From: Diorhabda sublineata | Lineage: Eukaryota > Arthropoda > Insecta > Coleoptera > Chrysomelidae | Assembly: GCF_026230105.1 (NCBI RefSeq) | Contig: NC_079480.1 | Location: forward strand, 13,124,488 to 13,188,487 | Length of the DNA stretch: 64,000 nucleotides | Direction of reading: 5' to 3' | Shown: positions 23,016 through 35,111 of the stretch, piece after piece | Layout of the letters: each line of letters begins with the position of its first letter | Numbering within the stretch: position 1 is the first letter of the stretch | Translations under genes and position numbers: made by a program | Notes under the pieces: model-generated | The model's database searches: none | Seen by the model: the letters and a program-made list of their open reading frames with translations, nothing else | What the model was told of the DNA's origin: nothing

Positions 23016-24089
23016 TGATGATGGTCCTAGAAGTACCTGGCCCAACAAAGAAAATACAAAAATTTGGTAAAAAGTATATTCATTTTTCAACGTAATCTCC
23101 TTTAGCTCCATACACTCTTCCCAGCGATGTACAATAAGTTCGATACCCTTTTTATAATAAGAATCGTCAAGCTCCTCAAAGTAGCCATTAACTACCGACA
23201 TCACCTATTAATTGTTGGAAAATCTTTGACCAACGAACAATTTTTTTGAGTCTGGGAACAGAAAATAATTCGAGAGGGCTAAATCTGGCGAATTAGGTGT
23301 ATATGGTATCAATTTAATTCATTAATTTTGTCCTGTGAGCTGGTGCAATGTCTTGATGAAACAACTTTTTCTTCTTAGCCAAATGCGGTCGCTTCTGCTT
23401 GCTTTCTTCGCTCAATAAGTTCGCATAATGCTCGCCGTTGATAGTTTTTCCTCTTTCAAGATCCCATGCACATCCAAAAAAACCGAGGCCATCACCTTGC
23501 CTGCAGAAAGGTCTTTGCCTTTTTTGAGCCGGGTCTCCCTTTTAAGTCCATTGTTTTGATTGTTCTTTTGATTCGTGTTTAAAGTGATGGACCCATAACG
23601 TAAAAATTCTTCTGTATTTCTTTTAAACATTGCTAAATACTCGATGGAAACATCTTCACGACGCTGTCTTTGTTTCACGGCACCCATCTTACGCACAACT
23701 TTCTCAAATTTTCAGATAATATGCGATATACCGCACTTTTCAAATGCTTACTACGTCTGCTGGCTCACGCACTTCCAGTCGACTATCATCCAGTATCGGT
23801 TTGTGGATTTTCTTCAACATTTGTGAAGTCGTCATCTCATTTGGTCGATCTCCGCGTACGACCTCGTTTAAACCCTGCTATCTAACATTTGATTGTAGAT
23901 AACGGAGTTTACAAATTCACTGAAAACGTTCATTATTGATGGCTGCCAAACAAATACTAAACAATCTTCTACTAAGCATCACCAAACTTGAAACATATAC
24001 TTTATAAATTGTATACTTTCTAATACAGTATTATTCAAACAAATACCACCATCTCTATGTCAGGCCAGGTACTTCTGGAACCACCTTCG
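23016..24089 (-). mobile_element. Mariner-like element, 1.07 kb, inactive
   Basis: The ends are inverted repeats of about 30 bases sharing AGAAGTACCTGGCC, each flanked by TA (23014-23015 and 24090-24091). The minus strand encodes a broken mariner transposase: VKQRQRREDVSIEYLAMF at the middle, KVMASVFLDVHGILKEEK of the catalytic domain, NSPDLALSNYFLFPD near the third acidic position, and YFEELDDSYYKKGIELI, WEECMELKG at the C-terminus. Frames are shifted several times and the N-terminal domain is largely missing, so it is a relic. The related end at 37335 shows the family has another copy here. Confidence 0.9.
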
Positions 24090-26589
24090 TAAGTTTGAAA
24101 ATATTGTATGGCGATCACTTCGTGTATCACAACAATTTTGAGGAAATTTTATAACGTTTAGAATTTGGGTGGGAAAATGATCAGAAATGCATTTACGTTA
24201 AATGGAGCGATCCAATTGAATTGTTTTAATACCCATTGTAATTTCCTGTATTCTTTTCGTTATTCTTCTATTCCAACACCAACAAATTACAACAATCTAT
24301 AAAACAGCAAGTCGAGTATGTCCTTTTCTTTTGCTTAATTTTGTGCATATCCTGTATGTTTGTGTGTGCTATGTTCCGTGCAAATCGGGGCAACCAACCA
24401 TCAAAGCATTATGCAATTGACAATACAGATTAGTTTTAGAAAGTTCACTTAATTTATTGTTTCTGATTTTTATCGTCTTCTTCGGCGAGTTTTGCGCTTC
24501 ATTTTTTTGTTAATTTGCTAACGATTACACATTCCATTATTTGGTTATAGAAATAATGACTCATATCTTTGATTTATTAAGGTTACAGGTAAATTTCATT
24601 TCAATTATGTAGTTGTGGTAAATATATTTTAAATTACAATTTGAAATAAATCTTTCTTTATTTATATTGATTCGAATCAACCAAAAAATATATCGACAAA
24701 ACGCTCAATATGAAAGTTACTCTTCAAATAGAGCATAGAAAACTGAGTACATTGAAAGTTTCCAATCTTTGAACATTCCGATTTATTTTTTTTAATTTTT
24801 TGTTGTTAAAAACTTTTTGATACGGCAAACGTAACACAAAGTATTAATTAAAGAAGATTGAATCAGGCTAGTCAAAAAAAAATTTCTTGATAAACCCCTA
24901 GTGAAGTCGATCAGTTGAATAACCCACCTTTCACGCTGTTCCAATATTATGACTTATTAGGGACACGAATACGCTCTACGCGCTCTTTCGATTACCTATG
25001 TAATAATCCCGGCGATTTAAAACAGTGTGACGTGATTTAACTGGAGAAGTTCGCTGCGTTCAGTCCAGCGAAATGCATAATACACGGTGGGTTAGCTAAA
25101 TACGTTTTTTCACGACATTCCGGACCAATTAGATTCTTTTGAACTGAATAAAAATGTACTATATATGTATATATTATTTTATGCAGCATGGAATTTGTTT
25201 TTAACTTAATACATATCAGGAGGCTTTGTAATTATTTGTACGAAGAAAATATGACATGAATTGACGTGAATCGACATCGTAAGACATCTATCAACATCAA
25301 ATGACAATGGACGTCTATTGGTTTCAATTGACGTCAATTCATGTCATTTGAGGTCATTTTTCATTTCATAAACCAATTATTATGAAAATTATTTGATCCA
25401 ATCTAATAAAATGAATTCATTTGAAGTCTTCGAGACAACCCAATGCAGTAAAAAATTTGTATGGAAAACATTTATGTATTTTTGCAATGATAGACAGTAT
25501 CAATTAGATGGAAGTTATCAGCATTTTACATCTATATAAAAGTATTTTCCCACACATTTAAAGTCAGTCAGTTGTGGTCATTTACAATCAATTATAATCA
25601 TTTTATAATTAGGTCGTGTAAAATAAAGTTTTTAAAAAGTTAATAATTTGAAAGTGGCGCAGTCAATAGGATATTAGGGATTGATAGGTATCGAAGGCGT
25701 CGATTTTCGTTTTAACGATTGACTGAATATCAAATCTACGGCATCTTAGTTAATTTGAAAGTCATGTCTGGATCTTCACTTAAGTTCACTAATTGTTCTT
25801 TAGCTAATTGCACCTTTAAATAGATTAATTTCGCTCTGTATTTTTTCTATAACTAACAAAAAATTTTTATACGTTTAGCTTTCGAAATCTTTTGGAACAA
25901 TTATATTTGTACTTGGGGCATTACTACTGTGAATTGTCAGAGAATAATTAGAACGAAATTATTAAATAACTTCCTTTAAAAATTAATATTTTTGTTAATA
26001 TTTAGCGAATGCTAACGGTAAAAAATGCACTATAGTGTCTAACGCGACGTCTTTTTCACTTCTTCACAGTGTTGGTATACGAATCAAGATAAAAACATGT
26101 TAATTTTTTCTTGAAAAAAATCTAATTTGACTGGACTATTGATCGACAATTTCGAACCGAAAACTATTGATAGAATTTCTTCCTAAAAATTTTTTTTATC
26201 CGTAACATAACATTTAAATTGTAATTCAAACCTTACGGACATTCTAAATATAGAAAAGGAAACTAATACTTTCTTTCGGTCTATGAATTATTACGTAAAT
26301 AAATTTTTCTTCCTTATATCGATGAAACAATGACAACAATAAACTAATTGTTTTCAATGTGATGTACTTTCTTCGGTATAAGTCCATAACACGATTTTAA
26401 TTACTCATCGCTTGGCTGCCCTGTAGTAACGATTGTTATTTTGGCGCGAAAGTTATAATGTTTGACATATGGCTAACGTTTCCTTATATATATTATAATT
26501 CTAATGAGTAGATTTATGTATATCAAAATTTAGAAACGTTCTTTGCGTGTCGTGAAAAAATTATTTAGTGTAGATAGAGACAGAGTTCG
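24090..26589. other. Intron 6, unassigned
   Basis: AT-rich without supported coding. A hairpin with 21-base arms lies at 25251-25347 and is listed separately. Confidence 0.45.
25251..25347. repeat. Inverted repeat with CRE-like TGACGTCA
   Basis: ATGACATGAATTGACGT at 25251 is repeated in inverted form ending at 25347, with 21-base arms and one or two mismatches around a 55-base loop. The right arm includes TTGACGTCAA, which contains the palindrome TGACGTCA bound by CREB/ATF proteins. The surrounding 100 bases repeat GACAT, GACGT and ATCAA phrases. Confidence 0.6.
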
Positions 26590-26915
26590 ATGACCTTACC
26601 GATGCTAATCTCTACTAGCATCAAACCACTAGCTTTCGCCTAAATCACCAAGTTCTCCTCAGGTTAAAATAAGAAGAAGAGTGATACAAGGTTGTATTCT
26701 ACTCTGAAGAAATATTCAATGGCATTTTAAAGAAGGTATTTTGGTTAATGGAAAACTTTTCTAATAGCCAACTCGTTTGATTAACTCTGCCAGTATTACC
26801 AACTAAAGCTTAATACAAAGTAGACTATATGGTCACAACCAAACAATAATAAGTACTAGGAAGAGAGATCTAGTAGAAAATTTAAAGTACCTAGTAACCG
26901 TAATACGATGAGCGA
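26590..26915 (+). mobile_element. LINE fragment, RTE-like reverse transcriptase core
   Basis: The plus strand shows pieces of an RTE-type reverse transcriptase with frameshifts: KIRRRVIQGCILL (the rGVRQGCxLSP block), then KEGILVNGKLF, VDYMVTTKQ and ENLKYLVTVI, in the family order. The YADD catalytic box is not intact between them. Only about 325 bases remain. Confidence 0.75.
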
Positions 26916-27049
26916 CTATTAAGTAATGATACAAAAAAAAGTACGCATGCGCCAAAGATTAGCGACTAACATCTGTCTACCTTAAAGCCTACTCCTTCAA
27001 ATGCGATGTTTACCTTGTCTCCAAACAAAACCAGTGTAGCCGTGGCTTT

Positions 27050-27690
27050 CGTTTGAATAAGAGCAGTTTTTTTTTTCATGTAAAAATGGATCAACGGACG
27101 AATTTTACATGAAAATTGGGAAAACTGCAGCTGAAACTTATAATTTATTGAAAGTGTATGACAATGAATGTTTGTCGAGTCCTTGTTCTTTTGAGAGCAT
27201 TTCCAAGATGGCCTAGAAGATGTTGAAGATGATTCACGTTAGAATCGATCATTTACGTCAACAACGGATGAAAATATCGAAAAAGTCGGTAATCTTGTGA
27301 TTGCTGAATCTATAGGAATTGACAAAGAATGTGTGCGGCAATTTTTTCATGGAAATTTTAACATGCGAGAAGCTTGTATAAAATTGGTGCCTCATTCCGC
27401 ACTCTCCGTCAAGAGGTTTATAACCAATTACAACATCACAGTGTTAGATCACCCACCTTATACACCAGATCTTGTACCGTGTGACTTTACCTCTTTCCTA
27501 AGGTTAAATCTGCTTTAAAAGAAACAAAATTCGAGTCTTTTGAAGCTGAGAAAGAAAGGAACTGAAAAATTAATGTAAACTTGATAACTTCAGGAGAAAT
27601 GGATGATCTGGTGCATTTTAAAGAATATTTAGGGTACTTTTCAGCATCGAATAGAAAGACCATATTGAGGAGGTATTGTACGTAAATTCA
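27050..27690 (+). mobile_element. Mariner relic with internal deletion
   Basis: A start-like MDQRTNF lies at about 27087. N-terminal helix-turn-helix sequence follows in broken frames, with NLLK at about 27146 and the linker DENIEKVGNLVIAESIGID at 27265. Just after MREACIKLVP (27361-27390) the reading jumps to SVKRFITNYNITVLDHPPYT and PDLVPCDF of the catalytic C-terminus, so the central part with the first two acidic residues has been deleted. It sits 20 bases from the next mariner element. Confidence 0.8.
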
Positions 27691-27710
27691 TAAAATTACG
27701 ACGATGTATA

Positions 27711-28791
27711 CGAGGTCTGCTACCTAAGTTTTGAGAGAGATATTAAAAAAATAAATATTTATAATTGGATAAGGTTTCATTGCTTTTCACAATCTTCTCC
27801 ATTAAAATCGATGTACTTTTGCAAGCGTTTGAACCAATTCCGATTGAGGTACATCCAAAACATATTAATTGAACGCATCAACCTCTTCTTCAGGTTGACC
27901 TCGCATTTTATTTTTGATCTGCGACATAAGAAGAATTTACTAGTTGGATAACTCATCAATATGATGTTTTGACTGTTCAATAACGTTTTTGTTTGAACTG
28001 ATGTGTGAGAGCTCGCATTGTCGTGGTGGAGAATGGCAAACAAATGCTGGTGTACCATTCAGAATTGACCGTTCCACGTTGCTCCAATGGAACTATGACG
28101 ACATATCTAGTTATTCCACAAAACAGGCGACCATTTGCTTCGAAATGCTTCAAACGCGAACATGTTTTGTTGGATTTGGCTCGTCGTGAAAGACCCATCC
28201 ATGATTCGTGGCATGTCAGAAAGTTATAGACGTGTTTTGAAGCTCCACGATTAATTTTTTTCAACATTTATTAGCGCTAATCGAGACGAGCTTTTTTTTG
28301 AGCGATTGTTAAATGATGCGGTATCCAATGCGAACAAATATTTTATTGTGTGTATACGAGTGGAACTAATGCCCAAGTATGGCACATGACGATATTGCAA
28401 TATCAGTTTCCGCACAGCATCGATGTTTTCTGGCATAACCACCGATTTTGGACGACCTTTACTAGACCTTTACTGAATTTAGAAAACCAGCGAAACACGG
28501 TGGCTGGAGATGGTGCTTCATTACCAAAAGTCGAAGCGAGTTGATCGGTACACTGCTGTTGGTTTAATCCACGGCGAAAGTCATAGAAAATCACAAAAAT
28601 ATTCGTGATTTAACTTTATTTTTCGACCAAGATGAATGTTTCAAGTATCTGTAAACAACTCAAATAGCACTCGTATCACAACACGTTTTGAGTACGTTCA
28701 CTATTAAAAATGTCAAACTTCATAATGGCAATTTCATATTTGACATAATCACATCAATGTTGTCATATCTCAAAACTCAAGTAGCATTTCG
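27711..28791 (-). mobile_element. Mariner-like element, family A, minus orientation
   Basis: The left end CGAGGTCTGCTACCTAAG and the right end (reverse complement CGAAATGCTACTTGAGTTTT) form inverted repeats. The left end is flanked by TA. The minus strand encodes a mauritiana/Himar-like transposase in several broken frames: FRRGLNQQQCTDQLASTFG, AVRKLILQYRHVPY, HDNASSHTSVQTKTLLNSQN (the second acidic residue) and the C-terminal LKKRLMRSINMFWMYLN. No intact frame. Two plus-strand relatives lie at 33455-34409 and 50248-50692. Confidence 0.9.
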
Positions 28792-29201
28792 ATTTTATCA
28801 AAATTACTGGTACCGATAAAGAACTCAAGTTACAAATTCACAAAATGGCACAGTTAATGTTTGTAAAAACGAATGTCATCGCTATATGGCAGTTTCACAA
28901 AGTTAACGTGATTTTTGACATGACAATTCAATAATTGACTGTATATAACAACTGCCATTACTTCCCAATATTCCTTAGATTATGTGAAAGTTGTAGATAA
29001 AATCTGAAAAACAACAAAACAACTGAATTTATGTATCTTCTGTTTCAAAAATAATTTTAAGAATCATATTTTAATAAAGACTTAGAGAAAAGCTGAAACG
29101 TCAAGTTTTATCTATCTTTTAAAAAATTATTTTGAAACAAAGTTCCCAATAAGAAATCGCTCATAATATAGCTGACAAAGACGACTTCGTTACAATTCAT
29201 A
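28792..29201. other. Intron 6, between mariner and AT microsatellite
   Basis: AT-rich; no feature recognised. Confidence 0.5.
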
Positions 29202-29209
29202 ATATATAC

Positions 29210-29265
<56 letters not shown>

Positions 29266-29284
29266 CATACATACATACATATAT
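29202..29284. repeat. (AT)n and (CATA)n microsatellite
   Basis: A pure AT dinucleotide run of about 50 bases passes directly into five CATA units. Confidence 0.95.
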
Positions 29285-29498
29285 TTCTCCGTATAAGGTG
29301 CTTAACCAACATCTAATTTTATTTGTTAACAATTGTATACCTAATTATATCATTATAAAACGTTTATTAACCAAATATCTGTCTTTTCGATCTATTATTT
29401 GCTTTTTCGGCTTTATCTGAATGGCTTGTTGTGATATTGCATATTTACATCAACATCGACTCCTCGATACAGTTTAAAATTGTAATTTTTGGTTTCAG
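29285..29498. other. 3' end of intron 6
   Basis: AT-rich spacer that ends in TTTTTGGTTTCAG, the acceptor of exon 7. Confidence 0.6.
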
Positions 29499-29640
29499 TG
29501 GTAGCATCAGTAGCAGCAACGCGTCTTTAGATCGTGATAAAGTGTCGGAAGGATCTAGTCCCTTAGTGGAAAGTAAGGAGCTATCGTTTATCGTGAAGGA
29601 CGGAGTACTGCACTGTAAAATATTGGAGATAGATGGCAAA
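29499..29640 (+). CDS. RhoGAP19D: ARHGAP21/23-like RhoGAP, exon 7 (start of the PH domain)
   Basis: The exon follows TTTGGTTTCAG and ends at a consensus GTAAGT donor, phase 2 to 0. It encodes a Ser-rich lead-in (GSISSSNASLDRDKVSEGSS) and then KELSFIVKDGVLHCKILEIDGK. That second part matches the first beta strands of the PH domain in ARHGAP21/23, where the domain opens with a short strand, a Lys-rich turn and a DGK turn. In this family the PH domain with its C-terminal helix binds GTP-loaded ARF1 and lipids and brings the GAP to membranes. About 47 residues. Confidence 0.93.
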
Positions 29641-29718
29641 GTAAGTGTGTTTCATCCAATTTGATAACGTATTTAGAATAGGGAAGATTAAGTTGAAATT
29701 TTTGGAACAGTTTGTGAT

Positions 29719-29898
29719 ATTCATAATGAACACACTGTTTAAACTACCACTACACCAACACTCACAATTACACTTTCTGACGAGCATTTCGGTAACAAAG
29801 TCTCTGAAGACGATAACTTGGTTATCGAAACGCGTATCAAACAGTGTAATCGTGGGTGTTTATGTAGTGGTAGTATAAACAGTGTGTTCACTATGAAT
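29719..29898. mobile_element. 180-bp hairpin MITE
   Basis: The left arm, starting ATTCATAATGAACACACTGT at 29719, pairs with an inverted right arm ending at 29898 over about 57 bases. The shared phrases include AACTACCACTACACC. The centre holds a second small palindrome, CGATAACTTGGTTATCG. No frame is preserved. Its arm phrases are also present in the repeat cluster of intron 2 (3545-4115). Confidence 0.85.
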
Positions 29899-31158
29899 AA
29901 GGAAGATGGAATGATAATATTGATTAAAGGCGGCGTACAGTTGAGGCCAAACTATCTGGAGGCTTGAGGGGTGGATCAAAAAGTCTATTAGTCTGACAGT
30001 TTAGTTAGGTTAGGAGATAATAAAAGGTATTATTTGAAGTTAACATTATTATTTCCAGTGAGTTTTTAATTAATTAATAATGAACACTTCAAAGATGGGA
30101 AGTGGAAGTAGGACACTCCCTTCTGATTTCCCTGTCCAATTTGTACCACTTCAACTCAATCGGGCAAATTATTACTTTCAGTACATTCTCTCTTTCCAAT
30201 TCTTTCAGATACTCTTTGCGTAACTACAAGAAATGCTTAAGCGATGTCCAGAATGTACTACATTTTCAGTTAATATTCTATATCCTTCTTTCTTCAAAAT
30301 ACCTTTATTTTCACTAGATCTCCAGTCGACTTTCCTTCAAAACATCCTCAAACCGCACATTGAATCAGCGTGCAAACACTCAAACTCAAACTTTGACCCA
30401 CTCCATACAAATTCTATCCCACTCTTCATGCGTCCAATTTTCATTTTCTTCAGCCTCCTGTAACCTTATAATTTTATTTGAATATCTTGAAAGAGGTTTT
30501 TTCAATGTCATCCTTCGAAAACGATCAGCTTCTATCAATCTCTTTTTCGCTATAGAAGTACTCAAAAGCAGATCCCTAGATTCATTCATCTGATCTGCTA
30601 TCATAAGTCGTCAATTACGTTTTGTCTTCAGTGGTTGTGGTTTGTTGGTACCCTGAAGGTTTTCTATCGCCAAAGCTTTTGGTGGATGCATATTTTTTCA
30701 ACTTGTGGCCCAAGATACGTCGAGGTTAATTCGGAGGCAATGGTGGTACCGTTATTTTTGCTTAGACTATAAAGATTAATCCACGAATTTCAACACAGTT
30801 CCTCAGTTTCATCCATCGTAAAACGAGTTTGAATTCGCGAGAACGAAAAGTGTTTTCAGTATTTTGAAATTTAATGGATGGATTATGGTGTGAGCAAAAA
30901 CTTTTTACCGGTAGTGTAAGTCTTATTTAATTTTCAAATGATTACAATAATATATTTGTACGTAAAGTCCATTTATCGAAGAAAAATAGTAAATCAACAC
31001 AGTGATCAGTGCGTGAGCAGCACGTGAACATTCCGGGCGAAACGTGGCCCGGCATCGTTATTGGTCATTGGGACCATTATATACCACAATTTGATTTTGA
31101 ATTAATTGCTTTGATATTTTCATTGAAAATATTCTCAATGCATAAATTTGAATTTCAG
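29899..31158. other. Intron 7, remaining part
   Basis: No supported gene or element. The T/C-rich stretch 30102-30600 has small frames on both strands with no recognisable product. It ends in AAATTTGAATTTCAG before exon 8. Confidence 0.45.
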
Positions 31159-31242
31159 CGCGCCACCGATAGATCTTGGAAACAAGTATTCGTGGTCTTG
31201 AAAGGTCCCAAATTGTTTCTTTATCGTGACAGACATCATCAG
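31159..31242 (+). CDS. RhoGAP19D: ARHGAP21/23-like RhoGAP, exon 8 (PH domain, strands 2-4)
   Basis: An 84-base exon, phase 0 to 0, between AATTTCAG and GTGAGT. It encodes RATDRSWKQVFVVLKGPKLF and LYRDRHHQ. The WKQVFVVLKGPKLFLYRD pattern is the hallmark of the PH family, with a Trp followed by alternating hydrophobics and a Leu-Tyr strand. The basic residues in RSWK are at the usual ligand-binding side. The reading is continuous with exon 7 through IDGK-RATDRSWK. Skipping it would keep the frame but destroy the PH fold. Confidence 0.95.
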
Positions 31243-31929
31243 GTGAGTTTTTTGTACTCTTTCGATAGTTTTTCAAGATTTTTTTATTTGATTGTTGTGA
31301 AAAAGATTTCGGAAAATATCTAAAACTAGAAAGAAAGGAAGTTCATACATGGCTACCGATTGTCGCGAGTGAAATTATATAAGGAATGAATTTAAAAAAA
31401 ATGAGTTTATCGTTCACTAAGTCTTCATAATACCATTGTGGAAATTTAAAAATATTTTTCAAAATGTGATACTTCCCAAGTTTTTTCACATATATTGGCA
31501 AGGACGCTCTGTTTTAATGTAATACTTAAAGTTAACTGATCTCTTTTCGAACCACTTTCGATTTTTAATAATCAAAAATAAACTTGTGTCACAAATCAAC
31601 ACAAAAATCTCACCAATTTCATTCAATTTTTGTTTTATTTTGACAACGGAAATGTACCGAATGTAAGAGATTCATCAAATTTTTTATTTTAACCTAAATT
31701 CCTACCAAAATTTATAGGTGATGCTAGTTTTTTAAAGGCCCTCTCCTCTTTATAATGGTGAGCGAGTGTGGTCTATCTCTTGTGGTCTCATTCGTTGCCT
31801 TGCCATAAAAGACCAAGATCAGCTTCAGGCCGAGCAGTGTAAGACTTATGCTAGACCACGACCTAGTGTTGCAAGACTTAGGCAAGGTCACGACACAGCA
31901 TGAAAACATCTTGCCGTTAAGAATCTGCA
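31243..31929. other. Intron 8, 5' end
   Basis: No gene. The stretch 31730-31930 is less AT-rich and already contains single copies of the phrases that form the following array. Confidence 0.45.
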
Positions 31930-32520
31930 AGAACAAGACAACTTATTACCCTGTAAGACAGAGACCAAGTCTAGGACTGGAAGCTGCAAGATCAAGATAA
32001 CGACCAAGACAACTTATTATTTTTCAAGATCAAGACAAACCTAGTCTTGGTCTTGCATTTACTCACCACTAATCGTGGCTACTAGTACAGTAATCATTCT
32101 GCTTTACAATTCTGCTAATTTCACTGCATGACAAACCAAGTATAGGACTGGAAGTTGCAATACCAAGACAGCTAATTTCACTGCAATACAAACCAAGTCT
32201 AGGACTGGGAACTGCAAGATCAAGACAACTTATTACATTGCAAGACTAAAACCCAGTCTAGGACTGGAAGCTTCAAGTCCAAGACAACTCATTACCCAGA
32301 CCAAATCTAGAAGTGGAAGTTGCAAGACCAAAACAACTCTGCAAGACTAAGACCAAGTCTAGAATTGGAAGCTTCAAAACCAAGACAATTCATAAGTCTG
32401 CAAGACTCATACCAAGTCTAGAACTGTGAGCTGCAAGACCAAGATAATGACCAAGGCAACTTATTACATTGCAAGACCAAGACAAATCTAGTCTTGATCT
32501 TGCAGTTATTCATCACTAAT
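31930..32520. repeat. Minisatellite array 1 (units 50-60 bp), two hairpin ends
   Basis: Units contain GACCAAGTCTAGGACTGGAA, GCTGCAAGACCAAGACAAC and TTATTACATTGCAAGAC. The GGACTGG phrase occurs at 31974, 32145, 32202 and 32261, then in altered form at about 32310, 32362 and 32420. Two sub-blocks end in the same palindrome GCAAGACCAAGACAAAYCTAG plus its complement (about 32027-32057 and 32478-32508), followed both times by TCATCACTAATCGTG or a close variant. No coding. Related to array 2 at 35360-35815. Confidence 0.85.
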
Positions 32521-33454
32521 CGTGACTACTAGCACTAGCGCATTACTGATTCTGTTTCACATTTATTTTTTTCTTATAATATAAGCTCGGGCGGTTTAGT
32601 TTGTTTGAGCCTTTGCGTCTAGTGTTAATTCTCTAGAAGCTGGAATATTTTGAGACTGAGACTCTTATCGAGTGTTTCTTTGTGTCTTAAGGTAGCTTTC
32701 TTAATTTTATTTGGAATAGTCTCAACTTGGGGGATCTATATCAAATATAGAAACTTGTTTATGATGGCTTGATAAATGGATGTGAAAAATGGGCTCTATA
32801 TGTTGATTCAAAACGGAAAAAGATCCAACTAAATCACCACAAATACAGGTACACATCCTAAAAAGGCGTTTAGTGGAGCATACGCTGAATTCTTCAATTT
32901 GAATTGTTGGTACTTGTACAAACTTTCGATGCAGAGATTGATTATGATCAATTGGATCAAGTGAATCAAATTTGAATCGAAAAATTGTCAACAGGAAGAC
33001 GCGACAATAAAAGACGAACCTTGAAAAAATTATTAGTGTGAGACCTTCAACATTATATCTCGTATTGGATTTCCATTGATTTTGCTATAGCATTTTCTTA
33101 CTACCCAAAATGCTACCTCGAGATATTTTACTCAAAAATCAATTGCTTAAAAATTTCCACACTATATGGCAAAATGTTAAAAATTCGTCATAATATACGT
33201 TATTGAAAAAAAATTTATTCTTTTATTTTTAATCTCCCTTTGCATTCACCTACACGACAAAGTTACAGTAGCCATTTCATTTTTATTTTTGAACTTTTTG
33301 GGTGTTTACTGTATGCGTTGTCAGACTAAAATGTTTGCATTTTACATCTACATTATTTAACCTAGAAATACTAATAAACAAACACAGCTCAATTTTTCAC
33401 CTATCAATCACCTTGTAGAATTTTTTTTCTATAAGGAATGGTGAACATAAATTA
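32521..33454. other. Intron 8, unassigned
   Basis: AT-rich; the minus-strand frame at 32722-32991 has no recognisable motif. Confidence 0.45.
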
Positions 33455-34409
33455 CGAGGGCTGCTACTTGAGTTTTAAGATATGGCAACAATGATGTTAA
33501 TACTTCAAATCTGACATTGCCATTATAAAGGTTGACATTTTTTATGGTGAACGTACTCAGAACGTCTTGTGATACGAGTGCTATTTTAGTGAGATTGGAA
33601 TTATATCGTGTGATGATTTTCTGAGACTTTCCACGTAGATTTAACCAACAGCAACGTGCCCATCAACTCGCTTCGACTTGTGGTGAAAGTCGTCCAAAAT
33701 CGGCACATACCGTGAGATTAAGGCATACTTAGTTATTAGTTCCACTCAATATTGCATGAATATTTGGCTGTCGAAATATTTGCTCGCGTTTTGGATACCG
33801 CATCATTTGACAATCGCTCAAAAAAAGCTCGTCTCGATTGGTGCAAAGAGATGTTGAAAAAAATTAAGCGCGGAGCTTCGAAAGACTTCTATTACGACAG
33901 GTTACTAATCATGGATCTTTGCATATGAACCCGAAACTAAATAACAATTAACTGAACGGGTCTTTCACGACGAGCCAAATCCAATAAAAGATGTTCGCGC
34001 TCGAAGAACTTCGAAGCAAATGGTCGCCTGTTTTTCGGAATAGCCTGATATGTCGTCATAATTCCATTGGAGCAACGTGGAACGGTCAATTCTGAATGGT
34101 ATACCAGCATTTGTTTGCCATTCTCCACCACAACAATGCGAGCTCTCACGCATCAGTTCAGACAAAAACGTTTTTGAACAGTCAAAACATCGAATTAATG
34201 GGTATAATCCTTGTTTAGCATCTAATGGTTACTTCTTATTCCCACAGATCAAAAACCTGAATAAGCGTTCGAATCACATGTTTTGGAGGTACCTCAATCG
34301 AAATGGAAAAAATAAAACGGATGAAAGTTGTAGTGATCTCAATGGAGAATATCCAATTATAAATATTTATTTTTATTTGTCTATCTCAAAACTTAATGAA
34401 CAACCCTCG
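33455..34409 (+). mobile_element. Mariner-like element, family A, plus orientation
   Basis: The ends CGAGGGCTGCTACTTGAG and (reverse complement) CGAGGGTTGTTCATTAAG are inverted repeats, each flanked by TA (33453-33454 and 34410-34411). The plus strand holds scattered transposase blocks: FNQQQRAHQLAST near the start, LDTASFDNRSKKARLDW, then NNASSHASVQTKTFLNSQN of the catalytic region and NKRSNHMFWRYLNRN near the C-terminus. Stops and frameshifts run throughout. It is about 1 kb of inverted homology to the copy at 27711-28791. Confidence 0.9.
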
Positions 34410-35111
34410 TATTTATCTTCATTAAATGTCGCCAATTGCAAGATATTTTTAAAAAAAAGTTCCAAGAATCGTTGGTAAACTAAATATTTACGTCTAATTT
34501 GTATTATCTTATCGGTAATTGTAAACAAGGATCAATTTTGACAATATCTCGAAAAATTCCTTTCCTATATAAAATTAAGTGAAAGTAACTTTGATGGATA
34601 TAAGTGTTGCATCGTGTAAGTTCATAGAGCGGCCGCCTGCTTACTGAAGCTAAAAATATAAATTACATCATTTAAATCAACCATTAGCGCAAAATTACTG
34701 AATTAAAAAATTCAGGAAAACTTAATCAGAGGATCCAGTACTATTTGTGATTTTTTTTTGATCCATGGTTGCTTTTTTTCGATTTCAAGCTTCTTCATGA
34801 TCTTAATCACACCATTTATTATACGTCGCATATCAAGATTGATTACTAGTGAATCCCGATCGAGCCTATAATCTCCATACGGTCCTAATTGAGTAATTGA
34901 TTATATTATTTCTTTTAATGTTATCTTTTTCTCCTATGGTGGTTTAAGTTTTCTTTCCCAGTGGTTCCTATCCAGAGCTGCTTTATTCCAATTTCGTCAC
35001 TTCAGAAACTTGATTGCGTCTTCTTTCTGTCACCTATGAGGTCTTCCAATTGGCCTACATTTCAAAAATACTAAAATTTATAAAGTAGAATTCCAAATTT
35101 TTTCTGGTCAT
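34410..35111. other. Intron 8, unassigned
   Basis: AT-rich with no supported feature. Confidence 0.45.

Noticed and set aside
29108..29332. 74-codon minus-strand frame with Tyr-Ile repeats
   Set aside because: It is a translation of the AT/CATA microsatellite.
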